In this document: one piece after another, positions 8,949 to 17,935 of the stretch
How the letters are laid out: each line of letters begins with the position of its first letter
Numbering within the stretch: the stretch's first letter is position 1
DNA from: Methylobacterium sp. W2
GTDB taxonomy: Bacteria; Pseudomonadota; Alphaproteobacteria; Rhizobiales; Beijerinckiaceae
Length of the DNA: 64,000 nt
Assembly: GCF_020662345.1 (NCBI RefSeq)
Contig: NZ_VMOA01000002.1
Span: forward strand, 62,001-126,000
Reading direction: 5' to 3'
Translations under genes and position numbers: made by a program
Notes under the pieces: generated by a model
What the model was told of the DNA's origin: nothing
Seen by the model: only the letters and a program-made list of their open reading frames with translations
The model's database searches: none

Positions 8949-9754
8949 TGTTTCTCCAACGTTTTCAGTGATCGGCGGGGACGCCGATCGCTCATGGTCC
9001 GTGCGAGTAGACACGGCCATTCCTTCGCATCGACACCGCAGCATCGATGACCTCCCCGGCCAAGCCATGGCCGGACAAAGAGAAATATCGAGCTATTTCT
9101 CTTTAATCTCACAATTAAGAAGATTTACCTCTGATAAATGTACTCTTATGTACAAATCAATTAGCTATTGAGAGAAATCAACTGATTTCTAAGCTAAGCT
9201 ATCTTTCCAATATTGTTCTAAATGTGTCAGAGCGCTGATACTAAACTTCCCACGACCCGCCACTGACACGGTGGCAGGGCATCGATTCGGGATCGCAGGG
9301 AGATCGATTTCTCAGCCGGCGGCGGATGCGGGTCCGGGCGTATCTCAAGGATTCTCAAAGGGTTCGGCACAGCCGGGATGGAGCACCGATCGCTGCTCGA
9401 AGTAGCGATGCGCCGGTGCCGGCTCGCGACATGGATGTCGGAAAGATCCCGCGAATGGCCGCCATGCAGAGTCGAGATCTGCGGCGCCGCGAAGACGTAG
9501 CGTGAAGAACTGGCGCGAAGAATTGGCGCCACGAACCGCACCCACCGGGGCTTGATGCGTCGCCCGCGGATCGGCACGGCGAAGCCGGCCCGGAACGATT
9601 AGCCGGTTCGGCCGAAATCATTCCTCATCGCGGCGGGTCGGGTCGCGCTTTGCGCCGGCTGGATCGACACCGAGGGCCGAGACGCGTGAAATGAAGACGG
9701 CACGCGCCGTCCGATCGGCCGATACGGGCATCGTCGCCCCTGACTGGCTGCGGG
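8949..9754. other. Intergenic region with AT-rich promoter island
   Basis: 806 bases. The part at about 9080-9230 is strikingly AT-rich and lies upstream of the beta-helix gene, so it probably contains its promoter. The part at 9240-9750 is GC-rich; its short overlapping frames do not look like proteins. No gene is called. Confidence 0.4.
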
Positions 9755-11212
9755 TTACCGCGCGCCCTTGGCGCCGAGGACGGCCGAGACCGTTCCCATC
9801 AGGATGTAGAGGTCGAGCCACGGCGACCAGTTGCGGATGTAATAGGTGTCCTGGCTGCGCTGGACGTGGAGATCGCCGTCGCTTCTCGACGAGATCTGCC
9901 AGAGGCCGGTCAGGCCGGGCGGCACGCTGGTGCGAAGCGCGCGGAACTCGGGGTCGAACCCGTCCATGTGATAGGCCGGAAACGGCCTCGGCCCGACGAG
10001 GCTCATGTCGCCGCGCAGGATGTTCCAGAGCTGCGGCAGCTCGTCTAGACTCGTTCGCCGGATGAAATGCCCGACCTTCGGCAGGATTCGCGGATCGGCC
10101 GAGAGCTTGAAGAAGCGCTGCCATTCCTCACGGGCCGCCGGGCAGGATTCGAGATGGGCGTGCAGACGGCGCTCCGCGTCGGAATACATCGTCCGCAACT
10201 TCAGGACCCGGATCGGCCGTCCATGCCGTCCCACGCGGATCTGGACGTAGAACGGACTGCCCGGATCGAGGCTGCGGATCGCTGCGGCGAGGATCACGAT
10301 CACCGGAAGGGCCACGATGAGGCCGAGGCTTGCGAGGGTGCAGTCGATCACGCGCTTGAGGGCGAGGTTGCGCGGCCGGTACAGTTCGCGCCGGATTTCG
10401 AGGCCGATGGCGCTGCCGAGGGGCTGCACCTGAACCCACATGGTCTGCAAGTCGTGGATCTGCTGGACCAGCACCGTGCGCGGAGCGGGAGACCGGCTCG
10501 TCCCCTTGCCGTCGTACAGGGCGAGGGTGGCGCAGGACGAGAACAGCAGCACCTCCACGGGCACCGCCGGGGTCTCGTCGATCATGCCGAGGATGGGCAG
10601 CCCCTCCATCCGGACCGGCTCCTGCCCGCGCTCGGCGAGGAAGCCCACCGGCCGGAACCCGAGTTCCGGCTGAGCGAGGAGAGTGTCGGCCAGGCTGCGC
10701 CCGGCGGTGTCGGCTCCCACGATCACGGTAAGAGCCCCCCAGAGCTTCCACCGGATCAGCATGCTCCTCAGCGCGGATTCGCCATAGAAGCCGATCACCA
10801 CCAGAAGCGCCGACACCACCGCGATATCGGCGACGCCCCGCGCTGTCGGCCCCTGAGCGCTCACGACTAGCAGGCAGCTGATCGCGTAGATGCAGACCCC
10901 GAGGACGCGCAATCGCAACCGCTCGGGCGGGCTCGGCCCATAGCTGGAATAGAGCCCGAACACCGCCAGGATGAGCACGATGCCGACGGGGGGAATCGGC
11001 ACCGAGGTGGCGGGCCCCAGCCAATCCGTCAGCGGCAGCCAGCCGGTCAGCGGCCCGGGCACGAGGCCCGCCACGCCTGAGAAGAAGAGATCCCCCCCGA
11101 CCAGAACCGCCGTGACGATGGCCCGCCGCCGTCCCGGCCGGAGTTCGGACTCCACCGGCTTGGCCCGCTCGACCGCAGGGCCCGCGAGGATGATGCTGTC
11201 GGTGGTGCTCAT
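9755..11212 (-). CDS. Polyprenyl-phosphate sugar-1-phosphate transferase (WbaP/ExoY family)
   Basis: 485 residues. It would start EPS repeat-unit assembly by moving a sugar-1-phosphate from a UDP-sugar to undecaprenyl phosphate at the inner membrane. The N-terminal half has membrane segments (about 30-145) and a Rossmann-like middle; the C-terminal catalytic domain starts with one hydrophobic segment (LALKRVIDCTLASLGLIVALP). It then shows the family signatures KLRTMYSDAE, RRTSLDELPQLWNILRGDMS, LVGPRP and the closing PGLTGLWQISSRSD. The donor sugar (glucose or galactose) cannot be predicted. It is the last of three same-strand genes (uxs, wecG-like, this), about 100 bases after the wecG-like gene. 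Confidence 0.92.
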   Translation of the reverse strand: MSTTDSIILAGPAVERAKPVESELRPGRRRAIVTAVLVGGDLFFSGVAGLVPGPLTGWLPLTDWLGPATSVPIPPVGIVLILAVFGLYSSYGPSPPERLRLRVLGVCIYAISCLLVVSAQGPTARGVADIAVVSALLVVIGFYGESALRSMLIRWKLWGALTVIVGADTAGRSLADTLLAQPELGFRPVGFLAERGQEPVRMEGLPILGMIDETPAVPVEVLLFSSCATLALYDGKGTSRSPAPRTVLVQQIHDLQTMWVQVQPLGSAIGLEIRRELYRPRNLALKRVIDCTLASLGLIVALPVIVILAAAIRSLDPGSPFYVQIRVGRHGRPIRVLKLRTMYSDAERRLHAHLESCPAAREEWQRFFKLSADPRILPKVGHFIRRTSLDELPQLWNILRGDMSLVGPRPFPAYHMDGFDPEFRALRTSVPPGLTGLWQISSRSDGDLHVQRSQDTYYIRNWSPWLDLYILMGTVSAVLGAKGAR

Positions 11213-11314
11213 GGGAAGCCATTCCGGAAACGCGAGGCCATGCCGGCCCTGGAACGAGAGGAAGCGGGATAGCGTCGCGACGGGGGCGAGCCCGGCACGG
11301 ACCGGGAGCGAGCA

Positions 11315-12277
11315 TCATCCGGGACGATGAGGCGGCGGGGCCGGCATCGCGGGGGAGGCTCCGTCGCCGTCTCGGAACCGACGGGCGAACCATGTCCTGA
11401 TGAGTTGCCCGGCGGCGAGAAGCAGGAACAGGGGGACGATCTTCATGTAGCGGGCGAAGAGCCGCCTCGGTTCGCTCACGAGGCGGAACAGCCATTCGAG
11501 GCCCCGCTTCTGCATCCAGACCGGGGCCTGCCGCTTGGTGCCCGCCAGGAAATCGAAGGCGGCGCCGACGCCGATCATCACCGGCGCATCGATGCGTCCG
11601 AGATGGGAGGCCATCCAGTTCTCCTGCTTGGGCGTGCTCAGGCCTACCCAGACGATGTCCGGCCGCGCGGCATTGATCTGTGCCACCACCGCCTCGTCCT
11701 CCTCCCGCGACAGGCTGCGGAACGGAGGGCAGCAGGTGCCGACCACGGAAAGCCCCGGATGCGCATCGCTGAGGCGGGCGCTCAGGGCTTCAGCCACGCC
11801 GGGTGCTCCGCCGTAGTAGAAATGGCGATAGCCGCGGGCCGGCGACAGGCGCGTGATCGCACGCATCAGGTCGGGGCCGTAGACCCGCTCGGTCGCCGTA
11901 TGGCCGAGGAGCCGCGACATCCAGACGAGGGGCATGCCGTCCGGCGTCACGAGATCCGCCGCGTTGTGGATCGCGAGCAAGCGCGGGTCGCTCCTGCTCT
12001 CGATCACCCCATGGGCCCCGGTGATGCAGACGTAATGCGGCGTCCGCGAGCGGACGAAGGCATCGATGGCCGCGATGGCGTCCGCGAAGGTGATGGCGCT
12101 GACGCCGAGCCCCAGAACCGTGGCGCGCGGCAGCTCCCAGCCTCCCACGGGGGCGGGTGAGGCCCCCGCCCTCTCCGCGCCCGTTACCTCGACCGCCTGG
12201 CGGCGGTGGGTTTCCGGGCGCACCGATTGCGCCCAGCGATTCAGGTCGGCGCCGCTCGGCGTGAGATCGTCGGTCAT
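11315..12277 (-). CDS. WecG/TagA/CpsF-family glycosyltransferase
   Basis: 320 residues, of which about 240 form the GT26 catalytic domain; family members add N-acetylmannosamine(uronate) or glucose to lipid-linked saccharides. Visible signatures are [34 protein letters not shown], the RVYGPDLM segment, [14 protein letters not shown] and the final [20 protein letters not shown] short hydrophobic segment near the C-terminus ([14 protein letters not shown]) may attach it to the membrane. The ATG at 12277 overlaps the TGA of the upstream decarboxylase gene (ATGA), so translation is probably coupled. The first ~50 residues are not conserved in the family. Confidence 0.92.
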   Translation of the reverse strand: MTDDLTPSGADLNRWAQSVRPETHRRQAVEVTGAERAGASPAPVGGWELPRATVLGLGVSAITFADAIAAIDAFVRSRTPHYVCITGAHGVIESRSDPRLLAIHNAADLVTPDGMPLVWMSRLLGHTATERVYGPDLMRAITRLSPARGYRHFYYGGAPGVAEALSARLSDAHPGLSVVGTCCPPFRSLSREEDEAVVAQINAARPDIVWVGLSTPKQENWMASHLGRIDAPVMIGVGAAFDFLAGTKRQAPVWMQKRGLEWLFRLVSEPRRLFARYMKIVPLFLLLAAGQLIRTWFARRFRDGDGASPAMPAPPPHRPG

Positions 12278-13278
12278 CCCGCGACCTGCGTCAGGGGCTC
12301 GGAGCGGGCCAGTTCGCGCAGGGCATGAATCGGCGAGCCCTTCTGGATGAGCCGCGCTTCGAAATAGGCGATCGTCCGCACCAGACCGGTATCGAGATCG
12401 ACCCGCGGCGACCATCTCAGCTTCTCGCGGGCGCGGGAAATGTCGGGGCATCGCCGCTTCGGGTCGTCCTGGGGCAAGGGCCGGCATTCGATCGTCGAGC
12501 GCGAGTTGCACAGCTGCACGATGCGTTCGGCCAGGGCGAGGACGTTGATCTCGGACGGGTTGCCAAGGTTGACCACGTCGCCGGGCTCCTCCTCCACCGC
12601 CATCAGGCGGAGCAAGCCTTCGACGAGATCGTCCACGTAGCAGAACGACCGGGTCTGGGAGCCGTCGCCGTAGATCGTGATCGGCTGATGCGTCAGCGCC
12701 TGGACGATGAAGTTCGAGATCACCCGGCCATCCTGCGGGTGCATGTTCGGTCCGTAGGTGTTGAAGATCCGCGCCACGCGCACCGACATCCGATGTTGTC
12801 GGCGGTAATCGTGGAACAGCGTTTCGGCGCAGCGCTTGCCCTCGTCGTAACAGGCGCGCGGCCCGACGATGCTGACATGGCCGCAATAGCCCTCGGGCTG
12901 GGGGTGAACGTCCGGATCGCCATAGACCTCGCTGGTCGAGGCCTGGAGGATGCGGGCGTGAAGACGCTTGGACAGGCCGAGCATGTTGATCGCGCCCATC
13001 ACGCTGGTCTTCGTCGTCTGGACGGGATCGCGCTGATAGTGAACCGGCGAGGCGGGGCAGGCGAGATTATAGATCTCGTCGACCTCCACGTAGAGCGGGA
13101 ACGTCACGTCGTGGCGAAGGAGCTCGAAGGATTGGTGCGTGAGCAGCTTATCCAGGTTCGAGCGCGCACCTGTCAGGAAATTGTCGACGCAGAGAACTTC
13201 GTTTCCCTGCTTGATCAGACGTCCACAAAGATGAGACCCGATGAACCCGGCCCCACCCGTTACGAGGATGCGCTTCAT
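12274..13278 (-). CDS. uxs: UDP-glucuronate decarboxylase (UDP-xylose synthase)
   Basis: 334 residues, extended SDR family. It converts UDP-glucuronate to UDP-xylose with bound NAD. The NAD-binding motif is GGAGFIG (8-14), catalytic Tyr144 and Lys148 lie in YDEGK, and the serine is in [13 protein letters not shown]-specific signatures are [12 protein letters not shown] and the [16 protein letters not shown] segment. The ATG at 13278 has GGAGG ten bases upstream. Its substrate would come from the UDP-glucose dehydrogenase at 41566-42957, so the two link into a UDP-glucose to UDP-xylose route for the polysaccharide. First gene of the three-gene minus-strand unit. Confidence 0.92.
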   Translation of the reverse strand: MKRILVTGGAGFIGSHLCGRLIKQGNEVLCVDNFLTGARSNLDKLLTHQSFELLRHDVTFPLYVEVDEIYNLACPASPVHYQRDPVQTTKTSVMGAINMLGLSKRLHARILQASTSEVYGDPDVHPQPEGYCGHVSIVGPRACYDEGKRCAETLFHDYRRQHRMSVRVARIFNTYGPNMHPQDGRVISNFIVQALTHQPITIYGDGSQTRSFCYVDDLVEGLLRLMAVEEEPGDVVNLGNPSEINVLALAERIVQLCNSRSTIECRPLPQDDPKRRCPDISRAREKLRWSPRVDLDTGLVRTIAYFEARLIQKGSPIHALRELARSEPLTQVAG

Positions 13279-13673
13279 TGTCGGTGCCCCTCCGGCTCAT
13301 TCCCAGGACCGACGAAGGTCGCGTCCGAGACGGGAACGAGCGTTCCGTCGGTGATCTCGCCCTACCGTTCCCCTCGGCGAGGAACTCGGAGCGCCGCCGA
13401 ACCATGGCGGACAATCATCGCACACTACAAGTGGCGCATCCGGTGCATAGGGCAGGGCTCATGACCGAATAAGGAATACTACCATCGAATATTACTGCGG
13501 ATCGACGCCAAAAATTGCCGATTAGATTTCAGAACATGGTCGTTCTTCGGAAGGATTAACTCCTTGTAGAACTGCGATCGTCCGAAAGGCGATGCCGGAG
13601 CCGGAATTCCTGCAGTTTAGACTATCGGTGATCCTGCGAGATAGGCCTCACCAGACAAGCGGTCGGTTGATCC
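13279..13673. other. Divergent promoter region between uxs and the export protein gene
   Basis: 395 bases between divergent EPS genes. The part at 13470-13560 is AT-rich and is the likely promoter zone for the rightward gene. No convincing small gene. Confidence 0.4.
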
Positions 13674-14945
13674 ATGATGAGACAGCATCGACGGACGCGC
13701 TTGGTGCGCGTGCCCCACCGCATTGCGGCACTCGCCCTGTGGGTCGCCCTCGGCGGGGCGGCCAGCGCCCAGGATTCCAACTACCGCCTCGCGCCCGGAG
13801 ACCGGCTCGGATTGTCGGTCTATGGCCAGGCCGAACTCTCGGGCGAGTTCGTGGTCAATGGCAGCGGCGCGCTGTTCCTGCCCCTGGTCGGCGAAGTCTC
13901 CGTGTCGGCGATGACCTTGCCGGAGGCGCAAAAGCAGATCGTCAGCCATCTGGCCGACGGCTTCCTGCAACAGCCGGTGGTGAGCCTGCGCATCACGGAG
14001 ATGCGGCCGATCTATCTCCTCGGCGATGTGCGCGTCGCGGGGAGCTACCCGTTCCGCTACGGCGCCTCGGTCCTGAGCGGCATCGCCCTGGCCGGCGGCT
14101 TCGCGTTGCCCGAACAGGCGCAGATCTCCCAACGCACGGAATTCCTCAGCTCAGACGAGCGGGTCCGGGTCTTGGAGGCGACCCTGCGCCTGCTCATGGT
14201 CCGTCGCGAGAGGCTGGAAGCGCAGCGGCAAGACCGCGAGGATTTCACCCCGCCACGCGGCAGCGAGCGCGACGAGGGCTTCACCCGCCTCCTCGCGGAG
14301 GAACGCGGGATCCTGAAGGCGCAGCGGAGTGCCTTCGCGCAATCCGCCGAGATGCTCCGTGCGCAGAAGCCGCGGATCGAGGCGGAGATCGCCGGCGTCG
14401 AGGCGCAACGCAAGGCGGAGGAGATCCAGCTCCGGCTGATCCAGTCCCATCTCGAGGATTACGAGAAGCTCATCAGCAACGGTCTGGCGCGGCGGTACCA
14501 GGGGATCGAACTGCAGCGCGAGGAGGCCCGGAACAAGGGGACCATCGCGCGGCTGAACTCCGAACTCGCCCGGCTCGATCTGGCGATCGGCGACCTCGCC
14601 CTGCGCGCCCAGGAACTCACCGATACCTATCACCGCCGCATCCTCACCGAATTGCAGGACGTGACCACGCGCCTGACCGAAGTGGAGATGCAGTTGCCGA
14701 GCGCCCGCGAGATCCGGGAGGCGCGCCTCCAGTCCGGCGGCATGCTCGGTGCCGCCACTCCCGGTACCCCGGCGCGGAAGGTCTTCATCACGCGCGCCGT
14801 CGGCGAGCGGACAGAGACCTTCGAGGCGAACGAGCGTGCGCTTCTCCAGCCGGGCGATATCATCGACGTCCGCCGCGAACCGCCGACGATCCCGATCCGG
14901 ACGAGCCTGGCCCTGCCCAAGCCGGGCTCCCTCCCGGCGCGCTGA
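13674..14945 (+). CDS. Polysaccharide export protein, ExoF/Wza (OPX) type
   Basis: 423 residues with a signal peptide (basic 4-16, hydrophobic 17-27, cleavage likely after GAASA). The mature start YRLAPGDRLGLSVYGQAEL is the polysaccharide export (Poly_export) domain, followed by an SLBB-like block (PIYLLGDVRVAGSYPFRYGASVLS). From about residue 150 to 345 there is a long charged, helical, coiled-coil region; after this a second beta-rich block (KVFITRAVGER...LLQPGDIIDVRRE) resembles SLBB again. This layout and the ~420-residue length match rhizobial ExoF rather than the shorter lipoprotein Wza. I see no lipobox. It would form the periplasmic/outer-membrane exit for the polymer together with the copolymerase at 17936. 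Confidence 0.88.
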   Translation: MMRQHRRTRLVRVPHRIAALALWVALGGAASAQDSNYRLAPGDRLGLSVYGQAELSGEFVVNGSGALFLPLVGEVSVSAMTLPEAQKQIVSHLADGFLQQPVVSLRITEMRPIYLLGDVRVAGSYPFRYGASVLSGIALAGGFALPEQAQISQRTEFLSSDERVRVLEATLRLLMVRRERLEAQRQDREDFTPPRGSERDEGFTRLLAEERGILKAQRSAFAQSAEMLRAQKPRIEAEIAGVEAQRKAEEIQLRLIQSHLEDYEKLISNGLARRYQGIELQREEARNKGTIARLNSELARLDLAIGDLALRAQELTDTYHRRILTELQDVTTRLTEVEMQLPSAREIREARLQSGGMLGAATPGTPARKVFITRAVGERTETFEANERALLQPGDIIDVRREPPTIPIRTSLALPKPGSLPAR

Positions 14946-15320
14946 TACGGGAACCGGCACCTCCCCCACGGCCTGCGCGGCGGACATCGACGCCGTTCGG
15001 GCGTCGCGAGCCGAATGACCATCCGCCTCGCACTTGCAGGATGCATGTGGACGCAGGCTCGCGCCCTCCCCCCCGCCACGGGCGGAGGCGGGAGCCGGCC
15101 GCCTTGGACACGCGGCTCGGCCTCGGCATCCCGATCACTCGCGCGCATCGTCAAAGCTCAGATGCCACGAATTAAAATACACATTGAGGTCAGGCCTAGT
15201 ACTTAATATTGTACTATTTTACTGGAATTTTAATCAATACTCTGCAGGATGCGAGTCTTCGCCATTGTGTATTCCGAGTTCCTTGAAAGTATAGGCGAGA
15301 TGCTTGCCGGAGCGTCACTC
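14946..15320. other. Intergenic region before the Crp/Fnr gene
   Basis: 375 bases. AT-rich at 15165-15250, where the promoter of the regulator probably lies. No gene is supported. Confidence 0.35.
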
Positions 15321-16049
15321 ATGAACTCACGACTCCAGCCGCTCCAGGCGCCGTTGGTCGAGAACCGCCTCTTGCGGGCGCTTCCCATCGAAGTCTTCAG
15401 CCAGATGCTGCCGCAACTCGAAGAGGTGGTGCTGACCGTCGGTGAGCGGATCGTCATAGCCAACGAGCCCATTCCGCACGCGTATTTCATCGAGAGCGGA
15501 CTGGCCTCCGTGACCATGGCGATCGCCGAACGCGGCACCGTGGAGATCGCCGTCGTCGGGCGCGATGGAATGGTCAGCACCGCCCTCGTGCTCGGCATCG
15601 AGCATACGCCCCTCACCGTGGAGGTCCGCGTGGCGGGGCGGGCCTTGCGGATGGGCGCGGGCGCCCTGCGCCAGGCGATGGCCCAGAGCAGTGCCCTGCG
15701 CGACATCCTCCTGCGCTACGTCCAGGTCGTCATCCTCTGGACCAGCCAGATGGCCCTGGCCAACCGGCACCATTCGGTGGAGGAGCGCCTGGCGCTCTGC
15801 CTCCTCCTGGCCAGTGACAGGCTCGACGAGGGCCGCGTGGTGATGACCCATGAGATGCTGGCGCTGATGCTCGGCATGCACCGCCCGCGCGTCACCGTCG
15901 CCCTGCACGAGTTGGAGCGCACGCGGATGATCGTGATGCGGCGCGGGCAGATCACGATCCGTGACCGGCTCAAACTCGTCGAACTGGCCGGCGACAGCTA
16001 TGGCCTCGCCGAGGCCGAGTACGAGCGGCTGATCGGCCCCTTCATCTGA
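15321..16049 (+). CDS. Crp/Fnr-family transcriptional regulator
   Basis: About 242 residues. The N-terminal part is a cyclic-nucleotide-type sensor domain (LEEVVLTVGERIVIANEPI, then the YFIESGLASVT and GRDGMVSTALVLG segments). The C-terminal part is a winged helix with recognition helix region LALMLGMHRPRVTVALHELER. There is no cysteine cluster, so it is not an iron-sulphur Fnr. The effector is unknown. I chose 15321 because GGAG lies nine bases upstream and the protein then begins like its relatives; ATGs at 15249 and 15300 are possible. Placed between export and flippase genes, it is a plausible regulator of the locus (inference). Confidence 0.85.
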   Translation: MNSRLQPLQAPLVENRLLRALPIEVFSQMLPQLEEVVLTVGERIVIANEPIPHAYFIESGLASVTMAIAERGTVEIAVVGRDGMVSTALVLGIEHTPLTVEVRVAGRALRMGAGALRQAMAQSSALRDILLRYVQVVILWTSQMALANRHHSVEERLALCLLLASDRLDEGRVVMTHEMLALMLGMHRPRVTVALHELERTRMIVMRRGQITIRDRLKLVELAGDSYGLAEAEYERLIGPFI

Positions 16050-16382
16050 GCCCAGAGGATGGTGAGGGGAACTCATCACCTTCCGCCCGTGCGATGGCGG
16101 GTGTCCGCCGCACGCGCCGGGGCTGAGCATCGGTCGGATTCAGCGCCGATTGCCATGACGGGGCGTCGGATCTGCATGCCCAAACCGCCGCGGCCCCGCG
16201 CAGGGGCCTGGAAGAGCGTCTGACGATGAAGGCGATCGGATGGGGTGACCCACTCTCGCTCGTCGCCGTGGTGGAACTCCCCGCAAGGGCTGATCGGACA
16301 GGTGCCGGCGGGAACGGCGAGGCCAGCGGCATCAGTGGATGCCATGGTCCGCCGGCGGGGCCCGATCCGGTGTGAGCGCCGG
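16050..16382. other. Convergent intergenic region
   Basis: 333 bases between the ends of the regulator and flippase genes. Short overlapping frames only; nothing recognised. Confidence 0.35.
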
Positions 16383-17750
16383 TCAGGTCCGCGTCAGTTC
16401 CGAAGCCGGCATCCCAGCGACGCGTGATGCCACGGCGCCGCCCATGGCCTCACCCGGGTTGTCCACGGAGCGGGTCGGGATGGCATGGTCTCGCCCCCTG
16501 CCGGAGGACGGGCCGGCGGTATCGGCGGCGATCAGCCTGTTGAAGAGGAGGTGCAGCACGATCAGGCGCACGGCGTTCGCGAGGCAGAGGGCAATGCAGG
16601 CTCCGTTGAGGCCGAACCCGATGATGAGCGGGATGGCGATCGGGATCGTCGCCACGGCCCCGGCCGCGTTCACGATCAGGGCCTGCTTGGCCTGCGAAAC
16701 GCCGTGGAAATAGGCGCATACGATATCCGTCACGAAGGCGGCGAGGGCCGCGATGGCGAGGAGCCGGACCGGGGTCGCGATGTCCACATAGGGAGACTGG
16801 GCTCCGTAGATGAGGCCGAGCACCTCGTGGGGAAACGCGATGATGGCCCCGAGAAACACGATCACGATGGGCATCCCCGACAGCGCGAGGGGATGGGTGG
16901 CGCGCCATGCCTCCGCCTTACCCCCGGCATGCGCCCGCGCGGAGACCTGGAGGATGATGTTGCCGAGCCCGATCATGAGCGGGTTGAGCAGGTTGACGAT
17001 GTTGAAGCCGGCCTGGAGCAGCGCCGGCAGAGCGGCCCCGGAAAGGCCGGCCAGGAACCAGAACAGGAACTGGACCCGCAGGGCGGCGCAGAGATTGTTC
17101 GCCAGCGCCCATCCGCCGAGGCGCCAGAATTCCAGGGCGACGCTCCGGATGCCGGACATCGTATGCCGGCGCAGGGAGAAACCCACCTGTATGCCTTGGA
17201 GGATGGCCGCCGCCGCCGATGTGGCGGCCATGGCATAGAGAGCGGTCTCCAGGGTCAGGTCACCCCGGAGCGCGAGCCAGACGACGATCAGGATCTGCCC
17301 GAGATAGCTGATGATCTCGCCCGGAACGGCGGCTCCGAAGCGCAATTCCACGAATAGGTAGCGCCGAAACGCCTCCTGGACCTGCCAGACGAAGAAGTAG
17401 ACGAGCAGCGCCGCGATGAGGTCTGGTCGGCCGACGAGGAATGCCGTGACGGCGAGGACGAGACCGGCCGGAATGCACAGGCCGACGAGCAGGATGAAGC
17501 TCGCGCTCATCAGTTCGGAGATGCGGCCCCTGTCCGCGGGATCGGCCAGGACCGACATCGGATAAAACAGCACCGACGACATGACGGTATAGAGGATCAT
17601 CAGGATCCCGAAGAGCAGCGCGAACGCACCGTATTCCTGCGGCGGCAATGTCCGCGCGAGGGCGATCGTGAACAGGAAGTTGCCGAGGCTCGCGACGCCT
17701 TGATCGATCAGGGGCCAGGCGATCCGCGCCGCCCTCACTTTAGCGAGCAC
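16383..17750 (-). CDS. Wzx-type polysaccharide flippase (MOP superfamily)
   Basis: 455 residues with about 12 hydrophobic segments spread evenly from residue 15 to 420, the pattern of Wzx/MATE-like lipid-linked oligosaccharide exporters. The N-terminal segment (ASLGNFLFTIALARTLPPQEYGAFAL) is typical of this family. It would flip undecaprenyl-linked repeat units across the inner membrane. The start is GTG at 17750 with GGAG upstream; a second GTG lies at 17738. The last ~40 residues are polar and not conserved. It is 185 bases downstream of the copolymerase gene on the same strand. Substrate specificity cannot be read. Confidence 0.88.
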   Translation of the reverse strand: MLAKVRAARIAWPLIDQGVASLGNFLFTIALARTLPPQEYGAFALLFGILMILYTVMSSVLFYPMSVLADPADRGRISELMSASFILLVGLCIPAGLVLAVTAFLVGRPDLIAALLVYFFVWQVQEAFRRYLFVELRFGAAVPGEIISYLGQILIVVWLALRGDLTLETALYAMAATSAAAAILQGIQVGFSLRRHTMSGIRSVALEFWRLGGWALANNLCAALRVQFLFWFLAGLSGAALPALLQAGFNIVNLLNPLMIGLGNIILQVSARAHAGGKAEAWRATHPLALSGMPIVIVFLGAIIAFPHEVLGLIYGAQSPYVDIATPVRLLAIAALAAFVTDIVCAYFHGVSQAKQALIVNAAGAVATIPIAIPLIIGFGLNGACIALCLANAVRLIVLHLLFNRLIAADTAGPSSGRGRDHAIPTRSVDNPGEAMGGAVASRVAGMPASELTRT

Positions 17751-17935
17751 CGGCCGGCTCCACCGCCGGCCGCGTTAAGCCGGCACCGGCCGCGCGGCGA
17801 CGCGGTGCGCCGCCTCCGCTGGCAGGCGTGAATACGACGATGATCGAAGCCATGATCGACATCCGCTGGATGGCCGCCGAGAAAAATCGCGCACAATGAC
17901 ATTGCGCGAGAAGGAAACGAGTCCGGGGGCCGGTC

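Noticed and set aside
9227..9577. Small overlapping frames between the beta-helix and sugar-transferase genes.
   Set aside because: Several frames overlap each other in a GC-rich spacer and none has a protein-like composition or start signal.
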